From NCBI RefSeq assembly GCF_020524545.1, contig NZ_JAIVLG010000002.1, positions 671,591 through 735,590 on the forward strand: 64,000 nt of DNA. The letters are read 5' to 3'. The stretch's first letter is position 1. Each line of letters opens with the position of its first letter. This document shows, piece after piece, positions 6,816 through 14,848 of this stretch. Source of the stretch: Microbacterium paraoxydans (GTDB taxonomy: Bacteria; Actinomycetota; Actinomycetes; Actinomycetales; Microbacteriaceae). The notes beneath the pieces are model-generated. The model was given only the letters and a program-made list of their open reading frames with translations, was not told where the DNA came from and searched no databases. A program made the position numbers and the translations under genes.

Positions 6816-8186
6816 TCAGCGCCCCCGGCCGCCGCCCTGACGGGACTGACCGCTCTGGGTGGAGTAGCCGCTGCCCTGGCCGCCACTGGAGCGGGGACGG
6901 CGGCGCCGACGCGACGGCGGGTTGGCGGCCCCGTTCCGCTCGCCGCTCGCGGGACGCTGCTTGGAGGACTGACGCTGCTGCTGCTGCGCCGGCTGGACCG
7001 GGGCCGGTCGCACGTGCGGTGCGCGCTCGGGGACGAGGGCGGTGACGGCCGCCGCGGTCACGTCCTCCAGCTGTGCGCTGATCGCAGCCTTGCGCAGCAG
7101 GTCCTTGACGTCACGACGCTGGTCGGGCAGGACCACGGTCACGACCGTCCCGGCTGCTCCCGCGCGTGCCGTGCGACCGGAGCGGTGCAGGTACGCCTTG
7201 TGCTCGACGGGCGGGTCCACGTGCACGACGAGGTCCACATTGTCCACGTGCACACCGCGCGCGGCGACATCGGTCGCGACGAGCACGCGCACGCCACCGT
7301 CCTCCGGGGCGGCGGAGAACGCGCCGAGATTGCGCTCGCGGGCGTTCTGCGAAAGGTTGCCGTGCAGGTCGACCGCGGGGATGCCTGCGGCGGTGAGCTG
7401 CTTCGCGAGCTTCTTGGCCTGGTGCTTGGTTCGGGTGAAGAGGATGCGACGGCCCGTGCCCGATGCGAGGTCGCGCACGAGCGCGGTCTTGTTGTCGGTC
7501 GAGTCGACCACGAGCACGCGGTGGGTCATCTCGCCGACGGGCACGCTGTCCTCGTCGACTTCGTGGCTGACTGCGTTCGAGAGGAAGCGGCGGGCCAGAG
7601 TGTCGATCCCACGGTCGAGCGTCGCGCTGAACAGCAGGCGCTGGCCGCCCGCGGGGGTAGCGGTGAGGATGCGGGTGACGCCGGGGAGGAAGCCGAGGTC
7701 TGCCATGTGGTCGGCCTCGTCCAGCACGGTGACCTCGATCGCGCTGAGACGCACGACCTGCTGCTTCATGAGGTCTTCGAGTCGACCGGGACAGGCGACC
7801 ACGATGTCGACGCCGCCGCGCAGTGCCTGCTCCTGCGGGCGCTGGCTGACACCGCCGAAGACGGTCGTGACACGAAGACCTGCGGCTTCGGCGAGAGGCG
7901 CGATGGTCGCGGCGATCTGGGTCGCGAGCTCACGGGTCGGAGCGAGGACGAGTCCGCGCGGGAGGCCTGCGCGGCGCTGACCTCCGGACGCCGCGAGGCG
8001 CGCGACGAGCGGGAGGGCGAAGGCGATGGTCTTGCCGCTTCCCGTGCGGCCGCGGCCCAGGAGGTCGCGTCCGGCGAGCGAATCGGGGAGGGTGTCGCGC
8101 TGGATGGCGAACGCCTCGGTCTTGCCGGAGGCGGCGAGAACATCGGCGAGCTCGGCGGGAACGCCGAGTTCAAGGAAAGTAGACAT
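6816..8186 (-). CDS. DEAD-box ATP-dependent RNA helicase
   Basis: RNA-unwinding ATPase of 456 residues, probably acting on structured mRNA or ribosome precursors. Motifs in order: Q-motif FAIQRDTLP (26-34), Walker A GRTGSGKT (46-53), PTRELATQI, CPGRLEDL, DEADHMADLGF near 155, SATLD, then the C-terminal RecA lobe with ATDVAARGVHVDNVD and HRSGRTARAG. The last 70 residues are a low-complexity glutamine/arginine/glycine tail (PAQQQQRQSS, RRRRRPRSS, GGGRGR), typical of an RNA-binding extension. A GGAG lies eight bases before the ATG. The transcript leader is long (about 190 nt), as in cold-inducible helicases. It is one of two DEAD helicases here; it is not clear which corresponds to which named family member. 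Confidence 0.9.
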   Translation of the reverse strand: MSTFLELGVPAELADVLAASGKTEAFAIQRDTLPDSLAGRDLLGRGRTGSGKTIAFALPLVARLAASGGQRRAGLPRGLVLAPTRELATQIAATIAPLAEAAGLRVTTVFGGVSQRPQEQALRGGVDIVVACPGRLEDLMKQQVVRLSAIEVTVLDEADHMADLGFLPGVTRILTATPAGGQRLLFSATLDRGIDTLARRFLSNAVSHEVDEDSVPVGEMTHRVLVVDSTDNKTALVRDLASGTGRRILFTRTKHQAKKLAKQLTAAGIPAVDLHGNLSQNARERNLGAFSAAPEDGGVRVLVATDVAARGVHVDNVDLVVHVDPPVEHKAYLHRSGRTARAGAAGTVVTVVLPDQRRDVKDLLRKAAISAQLEDVTAAAVTALVPERAPHVRPAPVQPAQQQQRQSSKQRPASGERNGAANPPSRRRRRPRSSGGQGSGYSTQSGQSRQGGGRGR

Positions 8187-8382
8187 GCAGAAACTCCGTC
8201 AGCGCACGAGTGAACGGCGCGAGATAGGGGGTGAGGTGGGCGACGGCGCAGGAATTGCGCATCGATTCGCCGTTCGAAAGGCCAGCTCGTGCTGGTGATG
8301 GGAGCGGTTCGGCTCGCTTCGGTCCTCAGAGACCCCGTGACGACGACGATGTTGTGGGACCGGCGGTCCGTGCAACGCTTCT

Positions 8383-8388
8383 AGTCTA
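8383..8388 (-). promoter_or_regulatory. Putative -10 box for the leftward DEAD-helicase gene
   Basis: On the minus strand TAGACT lies just downstream of the dapD terminator hairpin, about 195 bases before the helicase start. A CTGACG-like -35 would fall inside the hairpin. The spacing gives the helicase its own promoter and a long untranslated leader. Confidence 0.35.
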
Positions 8389-8392
8389 TCAG

Positions 8393-8422
8393 CGCGGGCA
8401 TGCCGTCAGCTGCATGCCCGCG
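8393..8422 (-). terminator. Hairpin terminator after dapD
   Basis: CGCGGGCATGC (8393-8403) and its exact complement GCATGCCCGCG (8412-8422) form an 11-bp stem with an 8-base loop. It starts 26 bases past the dapD stop on the minus strand. No U-tract follows, so termination may be partial. The remaining gap to the helicase (8187-8382) shows no gene. Confidence 0.55.
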
Positions 8423-8447
8423 TCGTGCGCGAGTCGTCGAGCGCGGA

Positions 8448-9395
8448 TCAGGCGTGCAGGGCCTGGTTCAGCGTCACTCCGACACCCGCCCGTCGCACGG
8501 CCTCGACCGCTCCGCTGAGGGAGTTGCGACGGAAGAGCAGTCCATCCTGGCCCGAGAGCTCTGCGCCCTTCACCGTCCGCCGTCCGCCGTCCGGAGTCGC
8601 GGGACCGTCGGCGAGGACGATCTTGGTGCCGGCCGTCACGTAGAGTCCCGCCTCGACGATGCAGTCATCGCCGAGCGAGATGCCGATGCCTGCGTTGGCG
8701 CCGAGGAGGGTGCGCGCTCCGATCGACACGCGATGGGTGCCGCCGCCCGAGAGGGTGCCCATGATGGAGGAGCCGCCGCCGATGTCACTGCCGTCCCCGA
8801 CGACGACACCCTGCGAGATGCGTCCCTCGACCATCGAGGCGCCGAGAGTGCCAGCGTTGAAGTTGACGAAGCCCTCGTGCATCACCGTCGTGCCGGGGGA
8901 GAGGTGGGCTCCGAGGCGGACGCGGGACGCGTCGGCGATGCGCACGCCGGGGGGCTGGACGTAGTCGGTCAGACGGGGGAACTTGTCCAACCCCTGCACC
9001 TGGATGCCTGCGCGCTGGAGGTGCGGGCGGAGCCGCGCCGCGACGTCGGGGTGCACCGGCCCTGCGTTCGTCCAGGCGACGTTCGGCAGGTGCCCGAAGA
9101 TGCCGTCGAGGTTCAGCTCGTTGGGGCGCGCGACGAGGTGCGAGAGCGCGTGCAGTCGCAGATATGCGTCTGCCGTGGACGCGGGGGCCTCGTCGAGGTC
9201 GATCTGCAGCTGCACGACCTCGACCGTGACATCTCGTCGCTCGTCGCGTCCGACGAGGGGCTCGAGCGCAGCGACCGCAGCCTCGTCCGCGACCGATGCG
9301 CCACGGCGCACCTCCGGGTACCAGGCATCGAGAACCGTGCCGTCCCCGGCGATCGTGGTCAGTCCGATACCCCATACCGTGCGTGCGTCGCTCAT
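8448..9395 (-). CDS. dapD: 2,3,4,5-tetrahydropyridine-2,6-dicarboxylate N-succinyltransferase
   Basis: Transfers succinyl from succinyl-CoA to tetrahydrodipicolinate in the diaminopimelate/lysine pathway. The 315-residue length is that of the actinobacterial DapD class (M. tuberculosis DapD, about 317), not the shorter E. coli type. The C-terminal half shows hexapeptide-repeat sequence of a left-handed beta helix ([25 protein letters not shown], broken into imperfect hexads; [24 protein letters not shown]). The Glu in MVEGRIS is the position implicated in catalysis in the mycobacterial enzyme. TAGCGT lies six bases upstream of the ATG, which predicts leaderless transcription, divergent from dapE. 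Confidence 0.93.
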   Translation of the reverse strand: MSDARTVWGIGLTTIAGDGTVLDAWYPEVRRGASVADEAAVAALEPLVGRDERRDVTVEVVQLQIDLDEAPASTADAYLRLHALSHLVARPNELNLDGIFGHLPNVAWTNAGPVHPDVAARLRPHLQRAGIQVQGLDKFPRLTDYVQPPGVRIADASRVRLGAHLSPGTTVMHEGFVNFNAGTLGASMVEGRISQGVVVGDGSDIGGGSSIMGTLSGGGTHRVSIGARTLLGANAGIGISLGDDCIVEAGLYVTAGTKIVLADGPATPDGGRRTVKGAELSGQDGLLFRRNSLSGAVEAVRRAGVGVTLNQALHA

Positions 9396-9401
9396 CCCTC
9401 C

Positions 9402-9407
9402 ACGCTA
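9402..9407 (-). promoter_or_regulatory. -10 box TAGCGT of leaderless dapD
   Basis: Minus-strand TAGCGT, six bases, then the dapD ATG. It is back-to-back with the dapE -10 box 42 bases away, so the two dap genes share a compact divergent promoter. Confidence 0.5.
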
Positions 9408-9448
9408 TCGCGCCCGGCCGGTGACGACGTCACGCATGACGGGGAAAG

Positions 9449-9454
9449 TAGGCT
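9449..9454 (+). promoter_or_regulatory. -10 box TAGGCT of leaderless dapE
   Basis: TAGGCT, six bases, then the ATG at 9461. No ribosome-binding site is present. Confidence 0.5.
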
Positions 9455-9460
9455 GGACGC

Positions 9461-10534
9461 ATGGTGCTCGATCTGACCGCGTCCTCCGTCGAACTCACTC
9501 GTGCGATCTGCGACATTCCGAGCGTCTCCGGCGACGAGCAGACGCTGGCCGACGCGATCGAGGCCGCGCTCTCACCGCTGGCCCATCTCGAGGTCTTCCG
9601 CCACGGCAACACGATCGTCGCCCGCACCGACCTCGGGCGTGCCCAGCGCGTCGCGATCGCCGGTCACATCGACACCGTGCCGATCAACGCCAACCTCCCG
9701 ACCCGGGATATCGAGATCGATGGAGTGCCGTACCTGTGGGGACGCGGAACGGTGGACATGAAGGCCGGGACCGCCGTGCAGCTGAAGCTCGCGGCCGAGC
9801 TCACCGCTCCCGCCGTCGACATCACCTGGATGTGGTACGACAACGAGGAGATCGAAGCCTCCAAGAACGGTCTCGGTCTGCTCGCCGCCGTTCGTCCCGA
9901 TCTGTTCCAGGCGGACTTCGCGATCCTCGGCGAGCCGTCCAACGGCGAGGTGGAGGGGGGCTGCAACGGCACCCTTCGAGCGCTGGTCCGTACGACCGGC
10001 GTCCGAGCGCACAGCGCCCGCGCGTGGATCGGTGAGAACGCGATCCACAGCGCCGCGCCCATCCTCACCCGGCTGGCGGAGTACCGCGCGAAGGAGGTGC
10101 TCGTCGAAGGACTGCTCTACCGCGAGAGCCTGAGCGCCGTGCGTATCGCGGGCGGCGTCGCGGGGAACGTCATCCCCGATGCCTGCGAGGTCGAGGTCAA
10201 CTACCGTTTCGCTCCGAACAAGTCGGCTGCGGATGCCGAGTCCCATCTGCGCGGAGTCCTCGCCGGCTTCGACATCGAGATCACGGACGCCGCCGAGGGC
10301 GCGCGCCCGGGGCTCGATGCCGAGATCGCGAAGCAGTTCGTGGCGGCCGTCGGAGCGGAGCCGCGCCCGAAGTACGGGTGGACGGACGTCGCGCGGTTCT
10401 CGGCTCTCGGTATCCCCGCGGTGAACTACGGCCCGGGCGACCCCCACCTCGCACACCACGACGAGGAGCGCGTGCCGCTCGCGCAGATCGACGCCGTGGA
10501 GCGGGGCCTGCGCGTATGGCTCGCTTCGCGCTGA
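9461..10534 (+). CDS. dapE: Succinyl-diaminopimelate desuccinylase
   Basis: M20-family zinc hydrolase that removes succinate from N-succinyl-LL-diaminopimelate, yielding the LL-diaminopimelate used for lysine and cell wall. In the 357-residue protein metal-site motifs are visible: GHIDTVP (His68), GRGTVDMKAG (Asp99 bridging), DNEEIE (Glu129/130, general base and ligand) and a C-terminal DPHLAHHD histidine near residue 334. The family's dimerisation insert lies between about 175 and 285. It is divergent from dapD, and dapC lies 4 kb upstream, so three DAP enzymes cluster loosely. Its last 19 bases overlap the start of the downstream mannosyltransferase. Confidence 0.94.
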   Translation: MVLDLTASSVELTRAICDIPSVSGDEQTLADAIEAALSPLAHLEVFRHGNTIVARTDLGRAQRVAIAGHIDTVPINANLPTRDIEIDGVPYLWGRGTVDMKAGTAVQLKLAAELTAPAVDITWMWYDNEEIEASKNGLGLLAAVRPDLFQADFAILGEPSNGEVEGGCNGTLRALVRTTGVRAHSARAWIGENAIHSAAPILTRLAEYRAKEVLVEGLLYRESLSAVRIAGGVAGNVIPDACEVEVNYRFAPNKSAADAESHLRGVLAGFDIEITDAAEGARPGLDAEIAKQFVAAVGAEPRPKYGWTDVARFSALGIPAVNYGPGDPHLAHHDEERVPLAQIDAVERGLRVWLASR

Positions 10535-11733
10535 GCACCGCTCGCCGGTGGGCGCACGCGCCGCTCGCGCTGCGCATCGCGCTCATCTATCTCGGTGCGC
10601 GGGTGGTCACGACCGCGTTCTTCCTCGTAGCGGGCTCTCTGTCGACCGGCGCCTCCCGGTTCGGGGCAGACGCGAGCCTCGTCGACTTCATCCTCGGCTG
10701 GGACGCTCAGTGGTACTGGCTCGTCGCGGAGACCGGGTACCCGGCCGACCTTCCCCTGACCGACTCCGGCGAGGTCGCCGAGAACGCCTGGGCGTTCATG
10801 CCGGTGTTCGCCTTCGCGGCCAAGACGGTCGGGTTCCTGTTCGGCTCGTGGGGCGTGGGGGCTCTCCTGATCTCGTTCGTCTCCGGATACCTCGCCTGCC
10901 TCGCCCTGCACCGCCTGCTCCGTGACCGCATCGGAAGCGGCGCGGCGACCTGGGCGGTCGTCTTCTTCGCCGCCGGGCCCATCGCGGCCATGTTCCAGGT
11001 CGGCTACGCCGAGACCCTCTTCCTCCTGCTGCTGTTCCTCGCACTCGACGCGACCGCCCGACACCGCTACTCCTGGCTCTACGTGCTCATCCCGGTGATG
11101 GCGTTCACCCGCCCCGGTGTGCTCGCCTTCGCCCTCTACCTGGGGCTGCACGGGATCATGCGGTGGATTCGTCGGAAGGAGGAGCCGCTCTCCGGTCGGG
11201 AGATCGCGCACATCCTGGCGCTCGGTGCGCTGGCGAGCGTGACCGGGTTCGCGTGGCAGGTGATCGCCGGCATCGTCACCGGTGACCCCGGCGCATATCT
11301 CGCCACCGAGCTCGCCTGGCGTCGTCACTGGATCGTCGGCGGGGTCGACGGTTTCGTCCCGTTCGAAGGCTGGGTCCAGGCAGCGCAGTTCTGGTTCGGC
11401 TTCTGGGGGTTTCCGCAGTGGTGGGGGCCGATCGCACTGGTGCTCCTGGTCGTCGGGTTCGCGGCCGCGCTGTTGTACTCCCCGCAGGTCCGCGCCCTCG
11501 GGGGTGAGCTGCGACTGTGGAGCGCAAGCTACCTCCTCTACCTGCTCGCCGTGTTCTTCCCGCAGTCGAGCACGTTCCGTCTGCTCCTGCCGCTGAGCCC
11601 GTTGTGGGGCGCGGTCGCCGTCCCGCGGTCACGGCGTTGGCGACTCGGAATCCTGGCGCTGTGTCTCGTCGGGCAGTGGATCTGGATCTTCCACATGTAC
11701 GCGCTCGGAAACACGTTCTGGCAGGTGCCGTGA
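10516..11733 (+). CDS. PIG-V-like polytopic mannosyltransferase
   Basis: Membrane glycosyltransferase (about 405 residues) of the GT-C fold related to PIG-V/GPI mannosyltransferase II. Bacterial members are thought to move mannose from a polyprenyl-phosphate donor to envelope lipids or glycans. About ten hydrophobic helices are visible. The motif WDAQWYWLVAETGYP near residue 58 carries the acidic residue of the first extracytoplasmic loop. FMPVFAF, YAETLFLLLLF and AFTRPGVLAF follow the PIG-V pattern. The ATG at 10516 is chosen because the first hydrophobic helix follows directly; it overlaps dapE by 19 bases. The acceptor is unknown. Confidence 0.75.
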   Translation: MARFALSTARRWAHAPLALRIALIYLGARVVTTAFFLVAGSLSTGASRFGADASLVDFILGWDAQWYWLVAETGYPADLPLTDSGEVAENAWAFMPVFAFAAKTVGFLFGSWGVGALLISFVSGYLACLALHRLLRDRIGSGAATWAVVFFAAGPIAAMFQVGYAETLFLLLLFLALDATARHRYSWLYVLIPVMAFTRPGVLAFALYLGLHGIMRWIRRKEEPLSGREIAHILALGALASVTGFAWQVIAGIVTGDPGAYLATELAWRRHWIVGGVDGFVPFEGWVQAAQFWFGFWGFPQWWGPIALVLLVVGFAAALLYSPQVRALGGELRLWSASYLLYLLAVFFPQSSTFRLLLPLSPLWGAVAVPRSRRWRLGILALCLVGQWIWIFHMYALGNTFWQVP

Positions 11734-11827
11734 TCGTGAAGCTCCGCCCAATTGTTGCTCGGTGACCTCCAGGCCCCGGTGACACCCGATAAACTCATCC
11801 CATACCACCGGAGGAAAGGGAGCCACG

Positions 11828-12001
11828 ATGGCAGCGATGAAGCCGAGGACCGGAGACGGACCCATGGAGGCCGTGAAAGAAGGACGACTCATCATCGTGC
11901 GCGTTCCGCTCGAAGGCGGCGGCCGTCTGGTCGTCTCCGTGAACGACGCAGAGGCCAAGGAGCTTCACGACGTGCTCGCCGCCGTCGTGGCGCCGGCCTG
12001 A
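11828..12001 (+). CDS. DUF3117 domain-containing protein
   Basis: A 57-residue protein beginning MAAMKPRTGDGPMEAVKEGR and ending in a short helix (NDAEAKELHDVLAAVV). This is the full DUF3117 family, a highly conserved actinobacterial protein of unknown function. The sequence before the ATG is a strong ribosome-binding site (GGAGGAAAGGG). TAAACT about 35 bases upstream is a possible -10 box. The strong site and strict conservation suggest high expression. Single gene, ended by a perfect hairpin. Confidence 0.9.
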   Translation: MAAMKPRTGDGPMEAVKEGRLIIVRVPLEGGGRLVVSVNDAEAKELHDVLAAVVAPA

Positions 12002-12030
12002 TCGATCTCGGGTCCGCGTCCGCGGATTCG

Positions 12031-12063
12031 GAAGGGCGGTGGATCTCGGATCCACCGCCCTTC
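12031..12063. terminator. Perfect 15-bp hairpin terminator
   Basis: GAAGGGCGGTGGATC, loop TCG, and the exact complement. It lies between DUF3117 and the convergent O-methyltransferase. The stem ends in TTC rightward and GAA leftward, so it can serve both strands. Confidence 0.85.
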
Positions 12064-12102
12064 GTCGATTGCGAGGTCTTCGCAGCGGCCGGAGCCGAGG
12101 GC

Positions 12103-12741
12103 TCAGTCCCGCTCGGGAAGGCTGATGAGTTGCAACAGGCCTTCGCCGGCGGGGGACACCGTCGCCAGCACTGCCGACGACTCTTGCGTCTCCTGCACCA
12201 GCGAGCGGTAAGCGGAGGTGACCTCGTCGCGCTGCACCGGGTCGGCGACGCGACCACCGGCGAGGATGCGAGGTACCAGGACGAGTCCGCCCGTGCGAGC
12301 GAGGCGAAGCCCGTGTTCGACGTATTCGATCACGTGTTCGGGGTCGGCATCGACCAGCACGATGTCGTAGGAAGCTTCGTTCATCCGAGGCAGGACGTCG
12401 ATGGCGCGCCCGGTGATGAACCGGACCCGCGTGGAAGGGACCTTCGCATCGGCGAACGCCTGGCGCGCGGCCGCGAGGTGCTCGGGCTCGTTGTCGATCG
12501 AGGTGAGCACGGCCTGCGGGGCACCGCGGAGGAGCCAGAGTCCCGAGACGCCGGCGCCGGTGCCGATCTCGACGATCGACCGCGCGCCCGTCGCAGCCGC
12601 GAGCACGGCGATCTGGGAGCCGACGACCGTGCTGACCGGCATTGCGCCCAGCTCGATCGCGTGTGCGCGGGCACGGGCGATGGCGTCCGGTTCGACGATG
12701 GACTCGCGGAGGAAACGCGCGTTCGCGTCGTGCTCGCTCAT
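12103..12741 (-). CDS. Class I SAM-dependent O-methyltransferase
   Basis: Cytoplasmic methyltransferase of the catechol/caffeoyl-CoA O-methyltransferase type, 212 residues. The SAM-binding motif I is IVEIGTGAGVSGLWLL near residue 55. The metal-ligand region LVDADPEHVIEYVEHGLRL near 130 fits a divalent-metal-dependent enzyme, and LARTGGLVLVPRIL follows. The family is common in Actinobacteria (for example mycobacterial Rv1220c-like proteins, beside tatB and mrp as here). The substrate is not predictable. A GGGAGA ribosome-binding site precedes the ATG. Divergent from tatB. Confidence 0.87.
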   Translation of the reverse strand: MSEHDANARFLRESIVEPDAIARARAHAIELGAMPVSTVVGSQIAVLAAATGARSIVEIGTGAGVSGLWLLRGAPQAVLTSIDNEPEHLAAARQAFADAKVPSTRVRFITGRAIDVLPRMNEASYDIVLVDADPEHVIEYVEHGLRLARTGGLVLVPRILAGGRVADPVQRDEVTSAYRSLVQETQESSAVLATVSPAGEGLLQLISLPERD

Positions 12742-12818
12742 AGCCTGTTCTCCCTGCCTGCCCGGTGATTCCCTCCAGCGTATTCGCTCGTCGCGCGCGA
12801 GGACCGCAGGCGCGGCGG

Positions 12819-12824
12819 TAGCCT
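12819..12824 (+). promoter_or_regulatory. -10 box TAGCCT of leaderless tatB
   Basis: TAGCCT, six bases, ATG at 12831, with no Shine-Dalgarno sequence. Confidence 0.5.
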
Positions 12825-12830
12825 GTACAG

Positions 12831-13205
12831 ATGACGTTCGGGCTCACCTTCGAGAAGATGCTGCTGATCGGCCTCATCGCGGTCCTGATCATCGGTCCTG
12901 AGCGTCTTCCGCGGGCCGCCGAGAGCTTCTCGCGAATGGTCCGCAAGGCCGGTGAGTACCTCCGCGACACCAAGAGCCGGATGCGCCAGGAGATGGGCCC
13001 CGAGCTGGACGATGTCGATTGGCGAAAGCTCGATCCCCGCCAATATGATCCGCGCCGGATCATCCGCGACGCCCTGTTCGAGGAGCCTCAGCCGGCGACG
13101 CCGATGCAGGCCACGCAGGCGATCGCCGAGCCGATCGCCCCTCGAGCCGCCCCGCAGGAGTTCAGCGCGACGAATCGCCCTCCGTTCGATTCCGAGGCCA
13201 CCTGA
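12831..13205 (+). CDS. tatB: Sec-independent (Tat) translocase subunit TatB
   Basis: Membrane subunit of the twin-arginine translocase that receives folded substrates with TatC. The 124-residue protein starts MTFGLTFEKM, has one N-terminal transmembrane helix (residues about 8-22), the conserved GPERLPRAAE turn, then a long amphipathic helix (Ser28-Met60) and an acidic/proline-rich tail, the standard TatB layout. The length exceeds TatA proteins, and the GPERLP turn is the TatB form rather than the TatA FG turn. It stands alone, without tatA or tatC. A likely Tat substrate, the M23 peptidase at 57.5 kb, is in this window. Confidence 0.92.
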   Translation: MTFGLTFEKMLLIGLIAVLIIGPERLPRAAESFSRMVRKAGEYLRDTKSRMRQEMGPELDDVDWRKLDPRQYDPRRIIRDALFEEPQPATPMQATQAIAEPIAPRAAPQEFSATNRPPFDSEAT

Positions 13206-13209
13206 TCCT

Positions 13210-13704
13210 CTAGGAGATCCGTGAGCGCAGCGTCGTGATGTCCGCGTCGCTGAAGAGGGCACGGGGGATGGCGGTGGCCGCGCTCGTGCCGCGCACCTTG
13301 AGCAGTACCGCATCCCTGCCTACGCGCATGCTCTGGAACGTTCCGTAGGCGATCTCCGACTGTCTCCTGCCGCTGCCCAGCCTCAGCACGCCGTCTTCGA
13401 GCTGTGCCCACACCACGGTCTCGACGGGCATCGCCGTCCGTACGGCCTGGCGCGCGGACGAGACCGACATCACGACGGCGAACACCGCGAGGCCGACGAT
13501 CAGCAACGGCATCCAGCCTGCGCCGAACGGTGGTTCCGTGCCGCTGGGCACGGGCGTGCTCAGGTTCAGGATGCTGAGCGTCAGCGCGCCGGCGAGCGCG
13601 ACCCACATGACGATGGCGGCCGGCCGGGTCAACGAGTAGATCGCCGCGTCGCGAGCCATTCGTTGCAGCAGCCCCTCGTCGATCGTCAGGGAGCGGGGAG
13701 GCAT
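13210..13704 (-). CDS. Small membrane protein with YcxB-like C-terminal domain
   Basis: A 164-residue protein of unknown role. It has two hydrophobic helices (about residues 28-50 and 60-80) and a C-terminal soluble part rich in beta strands (VVWAQLEDGVLRLGSGRR; SMRVGRDAVLLKV), resembling the YcxB/PH-like tails of small bacterial membrane proteins. The ATG at 13704 is chosen over an in-frame start at 13731: AAGGAGGAG lies seven bases upstream, straddling the stop codon of mrp, so it is the last gene of the leftward operon and is translationally coupled to mrp. It is convergent with tatB, four bases away. Confidence 0.75.
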   Translation of the reverse strand: MPPRSLTIDEGLLQRMARDAAIYSLTRPAAIVMWVALAGALTLSILNLSTPVPSGTEPPFGAGWMPLLIVGLAVFAVVMSVSSARQAVRTAMPVETVVWAQLEDGVLRLGSGRRQSEIAYGTFQSMRVGRDAVLLKVRGTSAATAIPRALFSDADITTLRSRIS

Positions 13705-13708
13705 CGGG

Positions 13709-14848
13709 TCACTCCTCCTTGCGCGGTCCACCGACGGTCATCGGCAGCGAACGACCGGCGAGGCCCCGCCCCCGCCGTGTGAGGGAGCGAGCGAGATCGT
13801 GGATCGCGGTGGCTGCGGCATCCGTGGCTCCCCCCGAGATGAGAGGGGCGCCGGCGTCTCCACTCTGTCGCAGCGCGGGGCTCAGGGGAATCGACGCCAG
13901 AAGCGGGACGGCCTCGTCCGGCTCGGAGAGCGCCTCGGCGACGGCCGCTCCGCCGCCTGACCCGAACAGGTCCAGCGCGGTTCCGTCTGGCAGCGTGTAG
14001 GCGGCCATGTTCTCGACGACGCCGATCACGTGCTGGCCGGTCTGCCGTGCGACGAGCCCGCTGCGGATCGCCACATCCGAGGCCGCCGTCTGCGGGGTCG
14101 TCACGACGAGGACCTCCGCGTGCGGGAGCAGCTGACCGATCGAGATGGCGATGTCGCCCGTGCCGGGAGGCATGTCGATGAGCAATATGTCGAGGTCGCC
14201 GAAGAAGACGTCGGTGAGGAACTGCGACACGGTGCGATGCAGCATCGGCCCCCTCCACGCCACGACGGACTCGCCGTCGCGCAGGAACATCCCGATCGAG
14301 ATGGTCTTCACACCGTGCGCCACCGGGGGCAGCATCAGGTCGTCGATACGCGTCGGCTGCGTCCCCGCGGGGATGCCGAGGAGGCCCGGGATGGAGAATC
14401 CGTGCACGTCGGCATCGACGAGTCCGACCGAGAGACCCTGATCGGCGAGGGCGACGGCGAGGTTCGCGGTGACGGTGGACTTTCCCACTCCGCCCTTGCC
14501 GCTCGAGACGAGGATCACACGGGTGAGGGAGTCGGGGCCGAACGGCATGTGCCGCGCCGGACGGCCGTCGCGGAGTTTCTCGGTCAGCGCCTTCCGCTCG
14601 GCAGGCGTCATCACGCCCACCGCGACGTCGACACCGGTGACGCCGGGGACGGACGCCGCGGCCTGTCGCACGTCGGCTTCGATTCGCGCCGCTGCGGGGC
14701 AGCCCACGATCGTCAGCACGATGCCGACCTGGGCGCGGCCGTGCTCGACGGAGATGTCGCGCACCATGTCGAGGTCGCCGATGGGGCGACGCAGCTCGGG
14801 GTCCGTCACGGCGGAGACCGCGGTGCGGACGAGGTCGGCCGCGGTCAC
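13709..14848 (-). CDS. mrp: Mrp/ApbC family P-loop ATPase, iron-sulfur cluster carrier
   Basis: Soluble ATPase thought to carry or insert Fe-S clusters. Residues 1-90 are a MIP18/DUF59 domain with one cysteine (TIVGCPAAAR, Cys50). Residues 110-370 are the SIMIBI-type NTPase: deviant Walker A SSGKGGVGKST at 115-125, the VDADVHGFSIPG switch, and DMPPGTGD near 235. The C-terminal CxxC that bridges clusters in E. coli ApbC-type proteins is absent; the matching region reads VENMAAYTLPDGTALDLFG. I recall the same absence in other actinobacterial Mrp proteins. The GTG start overlaps the DUF1003 stop (GTGA). Confidence 0.9.
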   Translation of the reverse strand: MTAADLVRTAVSAVTDPELRRPIGDLDMVRDISVEHGRAQVGIVLTIVGCPAAARIEADVRQAAASVPGVTGVDVAVGVMTPAERKALTEKLRDGRPARHMPFGPDSLTRVILVSSGKGGVGKSTVTANLAVALADQGLSVGLVDADVHGFSIPGLLGIPAGTQPTRIDDLMLPPVAHGVKTISIGMFLRDGESVVAWRGPMLHRTVSQFLTDVFFGDLDILLIDMPPGTGDIAISIGQLLPHAEVLVVTTPQTAASDVAIRSGLVARQTGQHVIGVVENMAAYTLPDGTALDLFGSGGGAAVAEALSEPDEAVPLLASIPLSPALRQSGDAGAPLISGGATDAAATAIHDLARSLTRRGRGLAGRSLPMTVGGPRKEE

